Source: Trebouxia sp. TZW2008
Lineage: Eukaryota > Chlorophyta > Trebouxiophyceae > Trebouxiales > Trebouxiaceae
DNA: 47,137 bases
NCBI GenBank assembly: GCA_002118135.1
Contig: BDIU01000521.1
Location: forward strand, 1 to 47,137
Reading direction: 5' to 3'
The translations under genes and the position numbers were made by a program. Below the pieces are notes generated by a model. That model had not been told where the DNA came from and made no database searches. It worked only from the letters and a program-made list of their open reading frames with translations. Positions 36,101 to 46,250 of this stretch are shown here, piece after piece. How positions within the stretch are numbered: the stretch's first letter is position 1; the number at the start of each line of letters is the position of its first letter.

Positions 36101-37278
36101 CTGTGCTACAAGTGAGCGTGCATGTGAAGTCATGAGTGTGCAGCAGCATAAGAGTGCAGCCTGATCAACAAGATAGCAAAACAGGGTCAGCAACTCACAG
36201 CCCAAATAGAGCAAAACTGTGGTATGGACAGCTCTGTGATCTGCTCAGTTGTCATGTGCGTCTGCTTGCTGTGCAGACTGATGGTCAACAGAGGAGTTCC
36301 ATCTATGTTTGTGTGGGGCTTGAGAACATCAGCCACCTGAACCTCCTGAACACAGCCAATCAAAAGACGTATCAATAAAGCATGCCTTACTTTGTTCAAA
36401 GCTGGAGCTGTTTCAATCAACCGCTGATTGTGTAAGCAAGGCTGTTTCAATCCATTGGTGATGGTGTCAGCAAGCAAAATGCACACTCGTGAGCATGTTT
36501 GCTAGAACCACTTCGTGCCTACATGATTGTGAGTGCTGCTGTGCACGCACAACTCAGATGCAAATGCGAATGCACCATGGCATGACAATGCTATAGGCTG
36601 CTTGATTTGCTGGCTTGCAGCATTGCATCCTGGAGCAGTTTGTGTACCTTGAGGACTTTGGGTATTGTTGCTGTATTGCCACTGATGGTGGCCTGTTGTA
36701 GCAACAGCTCAAGTTGTTGCTGCCTGGCTTTTGCCTGCTGCAGCTCTGCAGTTGTCCTCAGCAGTTGCGCCTCCACAGCCTGGGCTTTAGCCTGCACAGT
36801 CGCATAGGAATTCAGCTGCCAGAATTTGTGATTCACATCTATCTGCTTGACGTCCGTGAGCCCGTCAAACAAGTGCATGTCAACATACCTTCTGCCGTGC
36901 TCGAAACCGCCGCTGGTGTTCACGGTTGTTGGCCTGATTTCTGCCAGAGTCAGCTCTGGCACGAGCATCTGCTTGCTGCTCGTGAGGCTCGTGAGAGGTG
37001 CCCGCCCACACACCGCTGTCTAAGCGGTGCTGAAGTTGACCGGATCCGGTGGCATGCCTGCTCAGATCGACCTGCTCTTGAGAAGCATGTCCTAGTGATG
37101 CAGAAGTCGGCCAATGAGCATCTCCACTAAAAGAACGACGGTCCCGAAATGCCGACGGTGGAGATCGCGGCGGAAGTGGGGGACTCGAGATGTCAGTTGC
37201 AGGCCCGTGTATGCTGTCCAACAAACCAGCCTGCTCCAATTCTGAGAACGAGAACTCAATAGGGGTCGAGGCAGCCAT
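33139..37278 (-). CDS. bZIP-type transcription factor, paralogue A
   Basis: Six exons: 37278-36889, 36791-36648, 36345-36199, 35752-35528, 34182-33943, 33486-33139; 497 residues, all phase 0. The N-terminus has an acidic/hydrophobic motif shared with paralogue B (IEFSFSELEQAGLLDS). The basic region ends exon 1: NNREHQRRFRARQK, which fits the bZIP N-x7-R rule. Exon 2 continues a Leu/Gln-rich coiled coil (AQLLRTTAELQQAKARQQQ). The remaining four exons encode a conserved helical C-terminal region of unknown family: TPLLTISLHSKQTHMTTEQI, DYIRQIGACLLDLHDHTKPK, LLDLSEEQLEDMMLLRKLYV, EWTTFWHYTRHVNPDYTARF. It is longer than B and has an extended Gln/Ser tail. Introns 3 and 4 hold decayed copies of exon 4 and exon 5 starts. 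Likely nuclear; target genes unknown. Confidence 0.82.
34137..34619. repeat. Four tandem about 120-bp copies spanning the exon 5 acceptor of bZIP-A
   Basis: Units begin at about 34137, 34261, 34380 and 34497 (periods 124, 119, 117). The first includes the first 46 nt of true exon 5 (LLDLSEEQLEDMMLLR) and the upstream intron end. The others repeat the same coding start with substitutions (for example LLDLLEEQLEDMLLL, NLSEEQLKYMMLLR) and then the same intron-derived tail (GAGCACA...GCGC). They are non-functional as complete exons because they lack the rest of exon 5. Confidence 0.8.
35654..35905. repeat. Tandem copy of bZIP-A exon 4 start (ghost exon)
   Basis: Two about 120-bp copies, period 130: 35654-35775 (true exon 4 start and acceptor) and 35784-35905. 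The second copy, upstream in the transcript, keeps a good CTGCAG acceptor and encodes DHIHQIGICLLDPHNYTKPE before breaking off after EAIN where the duplicated unit ends. It has no usable donor. Confidence 0.8.
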
Positions 37279-37413
37279 AAAACCCTGGCGGATCGCCAAC
37301 GACTGAATCAACAGCCTTTCCGAGACTGTCGGGAGACATGCACGTCAGCGCGCGAAGCTGTTGCAATCGCAACTACCCACGCCACTCAATGACTGTCGCG
37401 CACATATAAAAGC

Positions 37414-37668
37414 ATGTTCTTGTTCATGCTGCAACATGGCTCTTCGGGCAAGACAGCGGGATGTATAGCGGCAACAAGCTCCGAATCATCACAGGCTGTG
37501 AAGAAGAAGCAGCTCGGTAGCAACAACGAGAAGAAGGCTTCTTACACACCCACGCTTGTCACGCTGGCAGTCTTCCCAGATGCTGAGGCAGCGCATCTGA
37601 GACTTCCCACCATCCTGAGAGTGACCAAAGGTGTCCCTCAAGTCTTGGCAAAAAGTAAAAGCAGCTGA
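37414..37668 (+). CDS. Doubtful small open frame, 84 residues
   Basis: MFLFMLQHGSSGKTAG..., then AVKKKQLGSNNEKKASYTPT and a Leu/Val-rich end, LAKSKSS. Not recognised. It sits just after a plus-strand TATAAAA and opposite the bZIP-A promoter. The Lys/Ser-rich middle followed by alternating hydrophobics is protein-like, but no homologue comes to mind. It could be an exon of an unseen transcript. Confidence 0.25.
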   Translation: MFLFMLQHGSSGKTAGCIAATSSESSQAVKKKQLGSNNEKKASYTPTLVTLAVFPDAEAAHLRLPTILRVTKGVPQVLAKSKSS

Positions 37669-37681
37669 CTTGATGACATGA

Positions 37682-37736
37682 AAGCTACGATCATGAACTA
37701 AGCGACCTCTGAGTCTCAGAAGCTACGATCATGAAC
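37682..37736. repeat. 17-bp direct repeat AAGCTACGATCATGAAC
   Basis: Identical copies at 37682-37698 and 37720-37736, 38 bp apart, between the two bZIP genes. The palindromic core is GATC. Confidence 0.8.
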
Positions 37737-38337
37737 GTAGTACGTGTCATACCTGCGTCCAGTCTTGGCCTCTGCATCAAGTTTGTTGACTGCAACAGCA
37801 ATCTCAACATTTGTCATGGCATGCATGCAGCACATGTACATGGCAAAGCCTGGAGTTGGCATCAACACCTTTGACGTGGAAATCTTCAGAAAATATCATC
37901 AGATTCTATCTTTTCTATGTGAACACACATGGGTACCTGCTGTTTCAACAGACATCAAGCAAAAATCCGCCAGAGACACAGAAAGGAAAACAGTAAAGTC
38001 ATAACAGACGCCTCTGTGAACAACAGCTGCTCAGGACACAAAATACAATCAGAAGCAAAGCTTCAGTGTAAACTCAAAATCAGTTTTGCGCAAACTTGAG
38101 CTTGACCCAGCTTGTCCCAGACAGACCCAATGATGCACTTTGCTTTTGATCAATGACCATTGACCTGTTGCTGTGGTTGCAGCAGATGAGGTGTAATTGA
38201 CCTTGCATTGATGACAGCATAACTGTCGCTGACAAATGCTTGTCTCAGTGAGACAGCTGCATTGTTGCACATGTGCTTTCTCCGCATTCATTTGACTGCA
38301 CAGAAACTAAGGTACAGATGACAGTAGGTCATCCAAG

Positions 38338-41257
38338 CTAATGCCTGGTGGCCTGAATGAATGGTACATAACTATAGCGAGCTGTGCGGTCTGGATCAAC
38401 TGCTTTGCAGTAATTCCAGAAAGCAGTCCATTCAGCCTCTTTTGGATCTTCAGCAAATGCCTCAATCAGGTCTACTTTTGGGGGCAAGTCATGTTCTGCT
38501 GCAAACAGGTTCAGCATGTGCTCTATGTTTGGCACATGCGGGAAAGAAAGTACAAAAACCTGCGCCACTTGCTGCATTGAGAACACCTGCCATCACAACA
38601 TATCAGTTCAGCCACCATCAATTGAGGCAATAGTACAGCACTCGGCAAGCAGAGCAGATGCATTCAGGCTCCCACAGGCAAAATAAGGCCTTGGTACGCC
38701 TCAGCATGATTCAACAAAGACTGTATGCTCAAGTTGATCATGCAAACCCTGCTACATAGCCTCGTGGTGCACAGAATGTGCATGATAAAACAAAAGTATA
38801 TGCTCACAGCAATCAACAAACACCTGCTGTATCCAGTATGGAGAATATGACCAGCAGTGGCTGTGACAGGAGGCTTACCCCACAGTACATTGCCCTTGAC
38901 ATCACACACAGGAGGTTGTGGTCTTCAGCAGCCAATTTGCCAATTTGACTGGTCAATTCTGCAATCCTGGTCAAATTGTCAATAGGGTGTGACACCTGTT
39001 CTTGTACGCTAGCTATAAGTCTTGCGCGCCGTTGATCAAATTCATGACGCCGCAATATGAACAGCGTCCGCAGTAGCATCAAGTCGTTGAGCTGGTCATT
39101 GGACAAGTCCAGGGCTGCCTACAAACAATATCGCATGTCTGAGGTGGCAATGTTAAACAGATTGCATGCATTATGCGCAATTCCAGTTGGATTTAGGAAA
39201 CTGCTGTTGTTAAAACGATAAGAAGACGACACAGGGGATCATGAGTTACAGTCTCATAAAAATCTGCAAGATGAGTCTGATGTAGCACATGTGTAAAGTT
39301 GGGCCACATGGGTCATGCATGTGGCCCAACTTTACACACGTGCTACATCAAAGATAAACAGGCATAAAATTGCAGCCTGCACAGCATGCACCTCATTCTC
39401 AAAAAGTCCTTCATGTGCCCATGTTGTGCTTGATACATGCATATTCCAGCAGCTGCAGCATGTGAAATGAGGGTCATATGTTTGCATTTCAACCCAATTT
39501 ACACAACTCTTGCGTGACTTTGCTACGCAAATCACAGACGCAGAAATCAAGACGTGAGCAGTGCAACATAATGCAAAATTCTAGGCTCACCAGCAAATCC
39601 TTGTAAATTTGCGTGAGTGTGTCAGTAGGTCCGCAACAGGGCGTGTTGACTTCAGTTGCATGGATCCTGTGCTCTGCAGGCTTGAATCTGAGGCGCCTGC
39701 CTGCCAGCCTGATGGCCTCAAACACCAGGCGGTTCATTCTGCTTTTGACAGCGCTGTCTGTGGCTGCATACAGCTGTATTAGGCAGGCACCAATCTCCTT
39801 CACATACTCCTGCAAGAGCACAGGAGGATGCATGTCAATATTGCACAATGCATGCAGCACTGTGCAAACATGCACATCATTGAGTTGAGAACTTAGCACA
39901 CTGGCTGTAGGGTCTAGTGACTAGGCTTTGAGGCAACTGATGAAACAATTAATGACATTGCATTGCTGCCTATTGTCAGTGTTCATGCCAAGTAGCAAAG
40001 CAGGCAAGTACCCCAGATGCTCTATACTGAGCTTCTTGTAACAAGTGGAGCCAGCTACTGCACTTCAACCTTGTGCGCTCGTCAAAAGCACGGGATATAC
40101 TGTTGAGCGGATTGTAGATCACTGTTCATGGGTGATGCTTGACACTCACGACAGATCAGTCAGTATTTCACCATCAGGTATGTAAGTACAAGACTCTTGT
40201 GCAGGCCTCAAGGGCGCAGCTTCAAGTTCAGGAGTTCACTCACTCACCGCCCAGAAGACACCAAACTCTGGCACAGTCATGGCCACAACCTGCTGAGTGG
40301 TCATCTGAGCCTGTCTTGACGGCAGATTGATGTTCAGCAATGGCAGCCCATCCACATCCTTGCCAGTAGCAGGCTGAGTTGCACTGTTCTCCTCCTGCGC
40401 TGATCACTATCTGTGACGGGCTCAAGATAAGGAGACAATTGAATGCTGCGTTTCGTGCCCAGCTGGGCCTGCTGAGCCGGTCTAGCATGTGTTTGAAAGA
40501 AAGATGCAGACAGAAAGTTGCGCTGTTCACACAGAGCCAAGCAATCAACTTGCAGATGAAGATTGCCGGAGCGCTGCACTCCTTGACAAAAGCAAAGGCT
40601 TCAGCACCATCACCAAGTGAAGTGCGTTGACATGTGAGCAGATATCCTAGCAATGTAACCACACTGGCACTAGCCAGTGCTGGACATCACTCACCTCAGC
40701 TGAGGTTGAGCCAGATTCTGAGCTGTGAGCTTTGCTAGCATGAGCGCTGTGCAGCAGCATCTCCAGCTGATGCTGCTTAGCTTTGAGATTTTTTAGTTCT
40801 GCTGTTGTGTCAGCCAAACGGACCTCCACAGCCTGAGCACGAGCCTGAGCATGCGAATGGAGAGTTCATTAACTTTTGAATAGCACAAGCACCTGACAAG
40901 GCAAGTCTCTATCCTGCTGCAGGCAAATCAGAAATCTGGACTGTGTTGATGTTGTTGCGCAATATCGAGAACACATGTCTGCAAGAAGGCCAATACTTTT
41001 TGTCGAGCTCGATAGCGTCGCTGATGCTCACGGTTGAGAGCCTGTCTCCTTTCATACGTTGCCCTGGCGACGCCACTAGCAGAAGCAGGCAAAGCAGGCA
41101 AATCCAAGGGGGGATCTTCAGGCCCTGTTGCTGCGCCAGGTGGAAGGTGGCTGCAAACTTCGCCTTCAAATAAGCCTGTGTCCAGGTCGAGATCCAACCA
41201 CCCAGCTTGCTGGAGCTCCGTCAGCGAGAACTCGAAATCGTCTGCAGTTTCTTCCAT
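38338..41257 (-). CDS. bZIP-type transcription factor, paralogue B
   Basis: Six exons: 41257-40997, 40844-40695, 40373-40248, 39809-39591, 39118-38879, 38586-38338; 414 residues, all phase 0 and in the same positions as paralogue A. The shared N-terminal motif reads FEFSLTELQQAGWLDLD. The basic region is LNREHQRRYRARQK (N-x7-R). The coiled coil follows in exon 2 (AVEVRLADTTAELKNLKAKQ). The C-terminal region parallels A: LPLLNINLPSRQAQMTTQQV, YVKEIGACLIQLYAATDSAV, LSNDQLNDLMLLRTLFILRR, EWTAFWNYCKAVDPDRTARY. It lacks the Gln/Ser tail of A and has no ghost exons. Intron 4 carries a 33-bp hairpin. The gene is divergent from CHLM. Tandem duplication of the whole gene is evident. Confidence 0.82.
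39278..39350. repeat. Near-perfect 33-bp inverted repeat in bZIP-B intron 4
   Basis: Arms 39278-39310 and 39318-39350 are complementary at 32 of 33 positions, with a 7-nt loop. On the minus (transcribed) strand the one mismatch becomes a G-U pair, so the bZIP-B pre-mRNA can form an uninterrupted 33-bp stem. It is large enough to be a Dicer substrate or a small MITE remnant. Confidence 0.9.
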
Positions 41258-41610
41258 CACGATGACTCTACATACAAGATTGCGCGGATAGTCGTGACTA
41301 CGACGCGCAAACTTGCGTCAAAACCTAGTTTCTAGGACTACAAACTGTCGCCGTGCTTAGCGCGTCAATCGAAGAAGCCGACACTCATGAAGGTCGACTT
41401 CAATGCGCTTTGCGCGATTGAGCATGACGCTGCTCTAAGTCTTGACGAAGAAGGCTGCAAGCCATTGTCAGAGCAACTGCATGATGACGAACTTAACATT
41501 CGACCAACTTCACGCAACTTCTTGTGCAGCTGCAACCCTAACAAGCTTTCCCGATAAGGGCTGACACAACAATTGCAGCTCACGCTGCGACAGCTCGCGC
41601 TGATCCAGTC
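41258..41610. promoter_or_regulatory. Divergent promoter region bZIP-B / CHLM with a 56-codon upstream frame
   Basis: 353 bp between outward-facing starts. A plus-strand frame at 41387-41557 starts MKVDFNALCAIEHDAALSLD and ends in TAA, 53 nt before the CHLM ATG. It could be an upstream open reading frame in the CHLM leader or chance. Confidence 0.4.
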
Positions 41611-44600
41611 ATGCACGCCTCGGGCGCTTTGTCTGGCTGCCAACTGCACGCACACAGCTTGCCGCGCCCACACAGGGCTAGAGCTGGATCGCAGACACTC
41701 CGTACGCAGTGCATTTCAACTCCGCACCACCAGCAATCCAGCCATCCACACAGCGACAAGCAGCACCGCTTGCACTTTGCCGCCGCTGCTGCTGCCGTGC
41801 AGCAGCTGGCGTGTGTTGGGGCTGCTTCCGCCTCTGAAGCTGTGAACCAGCTTGCAGACGCAAGCGCTACTCTCCCGCTAGCGTTGGGAGGTGGAGCTGC
41901 GATCGCTGCCCTGTCAGCAGCTCTCATAGCAACAGACCCTCAGAAAAGGTCAGCAAGCTTTGCCAAAGAGGCTTCAAGCATGCGTTATTGCTGAACAAGC
42001 TGCGCACCCAGTTTGGATCATGCTGCAGGCGCACAGCTCAGACTGCAACAGCAGGAGGAAGTGAAAAGGATGCTGTAAAGTCATACTTTGATACCAAAGG
42101 GTTTGAGAGGTGGAACAGGATCTATGGCACCACAGATGATGTAAACAAGGTGCCACATGCTATATGACGCACAAGTGACACGCCCACTGACCTAATCAAA
42201 AGCGTCATAAGCAAGCACATGCCTTGTGTGCCTGTCTTGTCAAGTTGGCATTGTTGCTCATGTACCCATGGCCTGTGCATCAGCGCCTAAAATAGCAAAG
42301 TCGTAACATCAATCCTGTCTCAAAATTTAGCAACGCTTCAGTTGCACAGTCGCATCCCATCAAGGCCTTGAAATAATAGTGCATTGACGTCCATACAGGT
42401 GCAGCTGGACATTCGCACTGGTCACCAGCAAACAGTAGACAAGGTTCTGAAATGGCTAGATGATGAAGGAGGGGTGAAGGGCACCAGCATATGTGATGCT
42501 GGCTGTGGTACAGGCAGCCTGTCACTGCCTCTAGCCCTCAGGGTAAGCACACATCAGATTTACGGCTGTTCTCACTTAGCAATGCTGTCATTTGCTGCAC
42601 AATGTCACGCAGCAAAGCTGCTGATTCTTGTGTCATGTACTCAAGAACTGCTGTCAATTGCTGCCTCTAGCACTCAGATTAGGTGTTTTGCTTTTAGTAC
42701 TGAGCTGTTTTGAGCATGTGATCAAGTAGTGCTGCCAAATGCTGGCTCAAATACATCAGGAGACATGTACTGATGATCGCAGCATGCGACCAATGGTGCT
42801 ACTGCTCAAAGTAACCACTTTTTGTTTCCAAGTGCCCTCTGTGGAAGCAGACATCAGCCTGCATGCAACTTAGCATGGTCCAAGCTGTCATCTGACTTGT
42901 CACTATTGGTGGTCAAAATTGCAGATAATTCAGGCTTGTAGTTTCCTTCAGCTGCGTAGACACGTTCCTTTAAAGTCAATCTCCAGATGTCAGCATTCCG
43001 TCGCAGAATGCCTGCGCCGCATACAGCTCTATTGCTTGCAATCAAACTTGGGATATACAGGAGCTGGCACTCTGCAGCCAGCTCTTTCCCAGACAAAGTA
43101 AGGAAAAGTTGTGGCCACATTGTACAAAGCATTACAGCATGGATGAGCAACATGTGCCAATGTGTAACATGCAACAAACCCAGGAGTTTGCATGCGCAAG
43201 CAATTTGCTGCTGAAGGTTGCTGACTAGACTGACACAGCTTATGCCGAGTCCTGGGTGCTGCAATTTTGCAGTGACAGGAATGCTTGTTTCAGCCAAGGC
43301 AAAGTCAGCTGATGAGCTCAGCTCATGATGAATTCAGCGCATTAGCTGACTTCGCCTTGGCTTAATGAAGCTTTTCTGGAAGCAAAGTGCTGATACTGCA
43401 TCATTTTGGCTCCCAGCAAAACTTCACATTGCGCAAAGCGCAAGGTTTCCCTCATATACTTCAGCCTTGTAGTTGTTCTGACCCACCTCACAAAGCTGAA
43501 AGTGCAATTTGGCTTTGCAATGCTGCGCGTTCAAGTCTGCTATCAAATATGAGCACTAGACAAAAATGTGGTGTGCTGGGCGCTGCAGTGTCAGCAAGTG
43601 ACATATGCAGTTCCATGGCAAATGAAGCCAGGAGATGCATAAATTGCTGATTGTGCACCATGCTGATTGGCTGGCAAGTCTTGGTGTGCAGGGCGCTGCA
43701 GTATCAGCGAGTGACATTTCCAATTCCATGGCAAATGAGGCCAAGAGGCGGTATGAGCAGGCAGTCTCAAGTGGGCAGCAAGCGCCCTCCTCCCCTCCCA
43801 CCTTCTCAGCTACAGACTTGGAATCAATACAGGGCTCTTTCCATACTGTTGTCTGCCTGGATGTCATGATCCATTACCCTCAGGTAAGATCTTGTACAGA
43901 CTTGTCGGTAGTAACTGGATCCTTCCACTTTATTGATTTCCTGAATGTCATCATTCATTCTCCTCAGGGAACTATCTATCTCTGTAGATTCGCAGTCAAC
44001 ATTAGGCTCCTTCCATACTGTCGTCTGCCCGAATGTCATGATACACTACCACCCTCAGGTGAAATGACATGTTGGCGGAGGCCACTGTGTCAGTGCGAGC
44101 CAGACTCAGCTACAAAACATGCACGGCTGTGAGATCTCTCCCATATGCAGAGATTTGCAGCGTATGCATCAGCTGGGGTGTGTGTGATGTCAGGGATGCT
44201 CTCATGCCCAAGTGACCTTTGAGCTTCAAGCCAAACTCAGCTCAATGACTGCATGCTTCTATCAATGGACGAGTCTCACCATGCAACTGTCACTGGCAAA
44301 CATCCATGCTTAGCCTGGCTTGTGTTGCACGTTTACAAGCATGCAATTCTGTACTTCATGACAACATCAGGACTGAGCTGTCTGCAGACAGTGTTGTCAG
44401 CTGCTCCTTTGACTGCTTGTCATTGGTGCACATGTCAGCTGCAAAGCAATCTAATCCGATGACCTGTGAGTTGCTGCTCTTGAGACAGATTGCTGTCTGA
44501 AACGGTTGTCATGTCAGCTGCAAACTAACCTAGTCAACAGCAGATGTCACTTTGATGTTGGCATCTTGAATTGCAGCTGTGGTGACCATGTTTGGAGACA

Positions 44601-45401
44601 GCAATCTGCCTCAAGGGTTGCAGCTCACAGACCACCTGGTGGGAAGTACATATCAGTAGCTCGAGAACAATGCGAAAATGCAGTGCTAATTGAGGAAGCG
44701 TTCATCATCTTTCAGTGTTTGTGACATGAAACCTTTGCAGGAAGGCCTGCATCAATGGGCTCGCCCAAATGCATGACAGCCATCAAACTTGTAGCACAGC
44801 AGTCAGCAGCCACTAACAATAGTAGCTGCTTTGCAAAGAATAGCGAGTCTGCAAGATATCTAATGATGCACTGCTTTAGGCTGAGTTGTGAGCAAACATT
44901 GCAGAACAAGGCTGATGGCATGATCAAGCACCTAGCGAGCTTGTCAGAAGACCGCCTAATCATAAGCTTTGCACCCAAGACCCTGGCCTATTCCATCTTG
45001 AAACGCATTGGGGAGCTGTTCCCAGGCCCATCAAAGGTGAAGTATTGACCACCGTGACTCTCAACCATTCTTGTGGATCTTTGAGCAAGATCCTGACTGA
45101 TGGCAATTTGGCACAATACATATGTATGTTTTGGAGCAGCTTATCACATGAAACATGTACGGAATATTTCAGCAGTGTAAATGTTGTTTTGTGCACGACT
45201 GGATGCCAGCTCTTATGAGTGTGACTTGCATGCAGGAGACCCTGATTTCAAAATGCTGTCATGCAGGCAACAAGGGCGTACTTGCATGCTGAGGCAGATG
45301 TGGAAGCGGCTCTGAAGCAAGCAGGTTTCAAGGTCACAAAGAGAGAGATGACTGCAACAAGCTTTTACTTCTCACGCTTGTTGGAGGCCCAAAGGTCATG
45401 A
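41611..45401 (+). CDS. CHLM: Mg-protoporphyrin IX methyltransferase, chloroplast
   Basis: Transfers a methyl group from SAM to Mg-protoporphyrin IX in chlorophyll synthesis, at the thylakoid or envelope membrane. Six exons: 41611-41948, 42029-42149, 42399-42542, 43692-43883, 44905-45036, 45267-45401; 353 residues. The N-terminus is a chloroplast transit peptide. Residues about 87-113 (LPLALGGGAAIAALSAALIA) form the hydrophobic membrane-association segment typical of plant CHLM. The catalytic domain is complete: GFERWNRIYGTTDDVNK, VQLDIRTGHQQTVDKVL, SAM motif I DAGCGTGSL (from 186), GAAVSASDISNSMANEA, TVVCLDVMIHYPQ, LASLSEDRLIISFAPKTLAY, RIGELFPGPSKATRAYLHAE and REMTATSFYFSRLLEAQ. Introns 3 and 4 are about 1.1 and 1.0 kb and carry ghost copies of exon 4. 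TGTAA follows the stop at 45406-45410. Confidence 0.97.
43291..43363. repeat. 28-bp imperfect inverted repeat in CHLM intron 3
   Basis: Arms 43291-43318 and 43336-43363 match at 24 of 28 positions; one mismatch is G-U in the transcript. The 17-nt loop has a further GAGCTCAGCTC palindrome at its edge. It may be a hairpin RNA or the remnant of a small inverted-repeat element. Confidence 0.75.
43568..43640 (+). pseudogene. Ghost copy of CHLM exon 4 start
   Basis: Encodes GAAVSASDICSSMANEARR, matching the true exon 4 start (GAAVSASDISNSMANEAKR, 43692 on) at a period of 113. Its acceptor is TGCTG where the real one is TGCAG, so it cannot be spliced. It stops after about 20 codons. Confidence 0.85.
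43833..44065 (+). repeat. Three tandem copies of CHLM exon 4 end and donor
   Basis: Units at 43833 (true exon 4 end), 43917 and 44005 (periods 84 and 88). They encode GSFHTVVCLDVMIHYPQ, then GSFHFIDFLNVIIHSPQ, then GSFHTVVCPNVMIHYHPQ. The true and third copies are followed by GTAAGA and GTGAAA; the second has lost its donor (CAGGGAAC). Both extra copies lie in intron 4. Confidence 0.85.
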
Positions 45402-46250
45402 ATGCTGTAACACATGTCAATGGTGTCAGCTGATGCAAAGCAATGTGTGGCTGGCAAAGGCACCTACAGAGACGTACAGACTGCACACAAAGTGTACGGT
45501 TTATGCACATTGATTGACATGCTGTCAGTCAGTTCACAATCAGATTACCAGTCTTGGCACGCATGCATGGAGTATAACACTCACAGTTTGTACTACAGAC
45601 AACTAGATAGAACAGATGTCACTGACCTGCTGCTCGGCTTTGCAGATTCTTTTTGCAATGAGAACTGCAAGACTAAGTGACACAATTGGTGTCATACTAT
45701 CTATGTACTATTTTACCAAGAGCTTGTAAATTGAGAAAGCATGCAGGCTCATGCCTTGCGCAGCACAGCAAATGCTCGAGTTGCAGGCATGGCAATGGAG
45801 AACAACAAATGCTCAAGAGGAAAAGCAATGTGTGTCTGCTGTGGTGCTTTCACCCAAAAGGACATGACACATTGCATGACACAGTTGACCCCTCCATAAA
45901 TTGGGTTGGAGGTCAAGCTATTTGTCAGGCGGTCTTTTAGGTCATGATGGGTTTGCACAATTGGCAGGTGTTGGTCAAATTAATGACTAAGCAAATTGCC
46001 GAGATAGCTGGCTGAACTATCGTTACGTACAGTACTCTTGCACGTACAGTACTCTTGCACATACAGTACTGTAGACAGACAGTGCTCAGACTCCGACACA
46101 CCTGCAGCTCCGCTTTGGCCTGAAATGACGGTTTACACCTGATAGATGTTGGTCGGCCTGTCCGAGTGCGCTGCTCTGAGGTACGAAATCCTGGAAGGTG
46201 TCTCGGCGTTACGGTTGTCTGCCATTGAGCCGTGTCTTTTTGTTACCAGG
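45402..46250. other. Intergenic, no gene recognised
   Basis: 849 bp between CHLM and the next plus-strand gene. Only short frames without signatures are present. A 17-bp tandem repeat lies near 46026-46074. Confidence 0.5.
46026..46074. repeat. 17-bp tandem repeat, 2.9 copies, upstream of coiled-coil gene
   Basis: CGTACAGTACTCTTGCA at 46026-46042 and 46043-46059, then a diverged partial copy to 46074. It lies about 180-225 bp upstream of the ATG at 46251, a position suited to a promoter element. Each unit holds the palindrome GTACAGTAC-like core. Confidence 0.85.

Larger units (their letters stand above)
37279..38337. other. Region between the two bZIP genes
   Basis: Contains the bZIP-A promoter side, a doubtful plus-strand open frame (37414-37668), a 17-bp direct repeat, and the bZIP-B 3' flank. 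A TATAAAA on the plus strand at 37405-37411 lies only 3 nt before the ATG of that open frame, so it would suit a later start. Confidence 0.45.
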
